This document shows positions 61,040 through 64,000 of a stretch of 64,000 nt of DNA, piece after piece (position 1 is the stretch's first letter; each line of letters opens with the position of its first letter). Origin of the DNA: Arthrobacter sp. MN05-02 (GTDB taxonomy: Bacteria; Actinomycetota; Actinomycetes; Actinomycetales; Micrococcaceae). A program made the position numbers and the translations under genes. Location: NCBI GenBank assembly GCA_004001285.1, contig AP018697.1, positions 3,224,001-3,288,000 of the forward strand, in the 5' to 3' direction. The notes beneath the pieces are model-generated. The model was not told the DNA's origin, searched no databases, and was given only the letters and a program-made list of their open reading frames with translations.

Positions 61040-62295
61040 ACGGCCACCTTTTGCGGAGTGGTGGAGCGCAGGGTAGGTAAGGGAAGCTCGGCGAAGACGG
61101 ACTGGGCGACGAGGAGAGCGAGTCCGATGATGCCGGCCTGCTTGCCCTGTGTGGCACCGACGATCTGGATCCTGCGAGTGGCGAGTGGGAGTGAGCGGCG
61201 GTAGACAGCGCTCTTGATGCCGGCGAAGAGGTAGTCGTCCGCCGCCGCGAGTTGCCCGCCGATGACAACCACCTGGGGATTGAAGAGGTTGACGGTGACG
61301 GCAATCGCCTCGCCCAGGAGCTGGCTGGCGTTGCGGGCCAGTCGGACGGCGTCCCGGTTGCCGCTGCGCAGCAGCCGGACGGCGTCGTCCACCGAGCCGG
61401 CTTCGACGCCGAGTGCCTGGAGGTCGCGCAGAAGCGCCCAGCCACCCGCATACGCCTCCAGGCAGCCGATGTTGCCACATCGGCACTCGGGCTCGTCCTG
61501 AACGTAGGCAGGTTTTGACACGTAGTTGTGGCCGATATCCCCTGCGGCCCCGTCGGCTCCGCGGTGGAGTCGGCCGTCGGAGATCAGGCCTGAACCGACT
61601 CCAGTGCCTACTTTCACCATGAGGAGGTGGCGGACGTCGGGGTGGGAGACCTGCTGTTCTCCGAATGCCATGGCATTGGCGTCCTTGTCCACGACAACGG
61701 GGCAGTCGTAACCGCGGCTGAACCACCCGGGAATGTCGTACTGGTCCCAGCCGGTCATGATCGGCGGATGCACGACCTGGCCGGAGGCTGTGTCAACCGG
61801 CCCGGGCACACTGACTCCGATGCCCACCACCGAGTCGGACAAGGCCCCGGCACCGGCCAGCAGCTTCGCGAACTCCTCTCCGACCAGGCCCAGGACGATG
61901 TCGGGGCCCTCGGTGACGGAGACGGTCAGTTCCACTTCAGCGAGGATGGTCCCCGACAGGTCGCACAGCCCGACCCGCATGCCGGTTGCGCCGATGTCGG
62001 CGACCAGTAGGTGCCCGCCCGTGCGGTTGAAGGCAAAGGACTCGGCGGGGCGGCCCTTGGTGGATTCCGCTCCTGATGGGACCACGAGTCGCGTATCGAG
62101 GAGGGCATCGATGCGCTGGTTGATGGTCGAACGAGACAGTCCCGTGCGCGCAGCCACTTCCGATTTCGTGAGCACGAGTCCCGAGCGCAGGAGCTGCAGG
62201 ATCTCCACGGTGCCGCCTGCTCCTCCACCTGTGGCCGGTGATGTGTACAGATTCTCGGCCACTTTCGCCCCTTCGTTGTGAACCCTGCTTGTCAT
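61036..62295 (-). CDS. ROK-family transcriptional regulator
   Basis: A 419-residue protein. An N-terminal winged helix (LTKSEVAARTGLSRSTINQR, about 38-57) is followed by a ROK sugar-kinase-like domain: LLVADIGATGMRVGLCDL, SVPGPVDTASG, the zinc/ROK signature CRCGNIGCLEAYAGG and VVVIGGQLAAADDY. The start at 62295 is the ATG nearest the domain; one 12 codons earlier (GTG) is possible. It diverges from the sugar ABC transporter, which it probably represses. Confidence 0.88.
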   Translation of the reverse strand: MTSRVHNEGAKVAENLYTSPATGGGAGGTVEILQLLRSGLVLTKSEVAARTGLSRSTINQRIDALLDTRLVVPSGAESTKGRPAESFAFNRTGGHLLVADIGATGMRVGLCDLSGTILAEVELTVSVTEGPDIVLGLVGEEFAKLLAGAGALSDSVVGIGVSVPGPVDTASGQVVHPPIMTGWDQYDIPGWFSRGYDCPVVVDKDANAMAFGEQQVSHPDVRHLLMVKVGTGVGSGLISDGRLHRGADGAAGDIGHNYVSKPAYVQDEPECRCGNIGCLEAYAGGWALLRDLQALGVEAGSVDDAVRLLRSGNRDAVRLARNASQLLGEAIAVTVNLFNPQVVVIGGQLAAADDYLFAGIKSAVYRRSLPLATRRIQIVGATQGKQAGIIGLALLVAQSVFAELPLPTLRSTTPQKVAV

Positions 62296-62402
62296 GTTAA
62301 CCCGATTCGAGCTCGTAGTTGCGTGCGTCACAACGTGTAGTTATGCTAACACCCAACGTTACTTTGACGTACATATGGTTTTCAAAGTCAGAAGGGGCAA
62401 CG

Positions 62403-63410
62403 ATGCCGCAGCTACGGAACACCTTGATCGTTATCACCGCCACCACTGTGGGGGCTCTTTCCCTTGCGGGGTGCAGCACCACCGCTACGACCCCCGCCGC
62501 GTCCGAGGGTGGGGAAGCGAAAACTGCTGCCGTCATCAAGGGCCTCGACAACCCGTTTTTCCAGTCGATGGAAGAGGGCATTAAGGCCGCGGATGATTCC
62601 ATTACGGTCCAGGCCGCGCAGGACATCACCGATACGAGCGGCCAGGCTGACCGGCTTTCCTCACTGGCGGGTCAGGACTTCAGCTGCTTCATCATCAACC
62701 CGATCAGCGGCAACAACCTGCTGCAGGGAGTTGCGCAGCTGAAAGCCAGCGGCAAGACCGTCGTGAACATCGACAGCCCTGTCGATCCCGAAGCCGCAGC
62801 GTCCGCGAACGCCACCCCTGACACCTACATCGGCACGGACAACGTCTCCGCGGGCAACCTCGCCGGCGAGCACATGGCGAGCCTGATCAGCGACGGTGCC
62901 AAGGTGGGAGTGATCGGCGGCATCGCCGGCGATGTCACCAGCGGTAACCGTGTCACCGGGTTCACCGAAGGCCTCGGCGGCAAGGGTCAAGTCCTGGAAA
63001 CCGTCTCGGCCGACTGGGACCGCCAGGTCGCCCTCACCAAGGCGGGGGACCTGCTGCGCGCCAACCCGGACATTGCCGGCTTCTTCGTAGCCAACGACGT
63101 CATGGGCTTGGGCGTGGCCCGCGCCGTCGCTGATGCTGGCCTCACCGGCGAGGTGTCCATCATCAGCGTCGACGGCGTCCCCGAAGGCCTCTCGGGCGTC
63201 GAATCGGGTGAGCTGACCGCGACCGTGGCCCAGTACCCCTACGCCATCGGCGAGATGGGAGCCCAGGCCTGCGCAGCAGCTGCTGCCGGCGACGAGCTCC
63301 CCGACAACGTCGAGGCCCCGGTGGCCCTGGTCACCAAGGACAACGTCTCCGACGCCCTCGCCGCCGCACCGGCACCGTTCGAAGATTTCGACAACCCGTT
63401 CGCCCAGTAG
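62403..63410 (+). CDS. Sugar ABC transporter substrate-binding lipoprotein
   Basis: A 335-residue ribose-type binding protein. Lipobox LAGC at Cys24 with a short Thr/Ala linker, then AAVIKGLDNPFFQSMEEGI, FIINPISGNNLLQGVAQLK and VIGGIAGDVTSGNRVTGF are typical. The sugar is unknown. It heads an operon with the permease 32 nt downstream. Confidence 0.9.
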   Translation: MPQLRNTLIVITATTVGALSLAGCSTTATTPAASEGGEAKTAAVIKGLDNPFFQSMEEGIKAADDSITVQAAQDITDTSGQADRLSSLAGQDFSCFIINPISGNNLLQGVAQLKASGKTVVNIDSPVDPEAAASANATPDTYIGTDNVSAGNLAGEHMASLISDGAKVGVIGGIAGDVTSGNRVTGFTEGLGGKGQVLETVSADWDRQVALTKAGDLLRANPDIAGFFVANDVMGLGVARAVADAGLTGEVSIISVDGVPEGLSGVESGELTATVAQYPYAIGEMGAQACAAAAAGDELPDNVEAPVALVTKDNVSDALAAAPAPFEDFDNPFAQ

Positions 63411-63442
63411 CAGTTCAGGCCCGACCAAGGAAGCCAGGCGCC

Positions 63443-64000
63443 ATGTCCTCCGTTCCGCAAACATCCACGCCACCGGTAGGGAAGACACCGCCGGCAACCA
63501 GTACACGACAGAACCCGTCTCCGAGTGCGCCGCAGGGCGACCACTGGTACTCCAACCTGCGGCGTATCGGATTCTGGGCCGACCACGCGGCCATCATCGG
63601 CCTCGTGCTGCTCGTCATCGTCTTCACCGCATTGAACCCGGTCTTCCTGACCCTCGGGAATGTCCAATCGATCCTCGTCGCAGCGTCCATCCTGATGGTC
63701 CTGACCGTCGGTCAAGCCTTCGTAATCCTCAGCGACGGAATTGACCTCTCCATTGCGTCGACCATGACCCTCGGAGTGATCGCCTTCGGCATCGCCTTCT
63801 CCCAGGGAGCAGGACTGCTTATCAGCATGCTCTCGGCCATCGTCGCCAGCACGCTGATCGGAGTCCTCAACGGCATTCTCGTGGCCAAGGGGAAGATCAC
63901 CGACTTCATCGTGACCCTCGGAGCCCTCTCCGTGGCATCCGGCCTCGCCCTCGTGCTGTCGGACGGGAAGCCGATCTCGGTTTTCAGTGTCGGGCTCGTC
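63443..64000 (+). CDS. Sugar ABC transporter permease (3' end outside window)
   Basis: The first 186 residues of an RbsC-type permease. After a disordered ~35-residue start (Thr/Pro-rich), transmembrane helices begin (HAAIIGLVLLVIVFTAL), and ILSDGIDLSIASTMTLG is the family motif. It follows the binding protein; the ATPase is expected downstream. The gene is cut by the window end. Confidence 0.88.
   Translation, partial: MSSVPQTSTPPVGKTPPATSTRQNPSPSAPQGDHWYSNLRRIGFWADHAAIIGLVLLVIVFTALNPVFLTLGNVQSILVAASILMVLTVGQAFVILSDGIDLSIASTMTLGVIAFGIAFSQGAGLLISMLSAIVASTLIGVLNGILVAKGKITDFIVTLGALSVASGLALVLSDGKPISVFSVGLV

Noticed and set aside
1..64000. CRISPR arrays, tRNA/rRNA genes, intact insertion sequences or prophage
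   Set aside because: No regularly spaced repeats, no cloverleaf-like sequence and no transposase or integrase frame were recognised by eye.

Overview
The window is about 64 kb of very GC-rich, densely coded DNA. Its gene content points to a high-GC Gram-positive actinobacterium of the Arthrobacter/Micrococcaceae type: an Arthrobacter-like homoprotocatechuate pathway, a rhamnose catabolic locus with a RhaD aldolase/dehydrogenase fusion, a branched-chain 2-oxoacid dehydrogenase, WXG100-like proteins, frequent GTG starts and AGGAG-type ribosome sites. No rRNA, tRNA, CRISPR array or intact mobile element was seen.

Layout. 1-4.6 kb: the 3' end of a GntR/FCD regulator followed by hpaE, hpaD, hpaH and hpaI, a meta-cleavage route for (homo)protocatechuate. 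4.8-12 kb: an accessory stretch of small regulatory and orphan genes: two ANTAR proteins, a GNAT-like protein, an aberrant HPr-like protein, an LmeA-like protein, an EAL phosphodiesterase, an HPt-like protein and a glyoxalase remnant. 12.2-16.6 kb: a MarR-controlled NmrA/quinone reductase pair, a YjbR protein, a DHFR-like protein and a putative immunity protein. 16.7-29.6 kb: an L-rhamnose locus. Its transporter operon (rhaT-P-Q-S), an extra isomerase and rhaM run leftward; a LacI regulator and the catabolic operon rhaI-rhaD/ADH-rhaB run rightward. One 12-bp operator is present in both promoters. 29.6-36.8 kb: DUF1206, GGDEF, TipA-like and HTH proteins, and a divergent PucR/alanine dehydrogenase pair. 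36.9-39.3 kb: a Gfo/Idh oxidoreductase and a TetR/FMN-reductase pair.

39.4-42.2 kb holds the most interesting locus. A 46-residue secreted peptide carries two SWDWPK repeats. It is followed by a stand-alone LanB C-terminal-like protein and is divergent from a TrmB-LuxR regulator, with several repeats in the shared promoter region. This looks like a RiPP-like or peptide-signalling cassette. 42.2-50.5 kb: an aminotransferase, the bkd E1alpha/E1beta/E2 operon, a HisC/Pat aminotransferase and a WXG100-like/hydrolase pair. 50.6-60.6 kb: purB, an EEP hydrolase, a lipase-maturation-factor protein, a 2H phosphoesterase, an FHA protein, an aldo-keto reductase, a photolyase-family protein lacking all Fe-S cysteines, and a Rieske/FAD oxidoreductase. 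60.6-64 kb: a YhcG nuclease remnant, a ROK regulator and the start of a second sugar ABC transporter cut by the window end.

Three genes (rhaP, pucR, ald) are disrupted by frameshifts. Those in rhaP and ald all fall in short G/C runs and look more like sequencing indels than decay; the one in pucR may be loss of one copy of an 8-bp tandem repeat.
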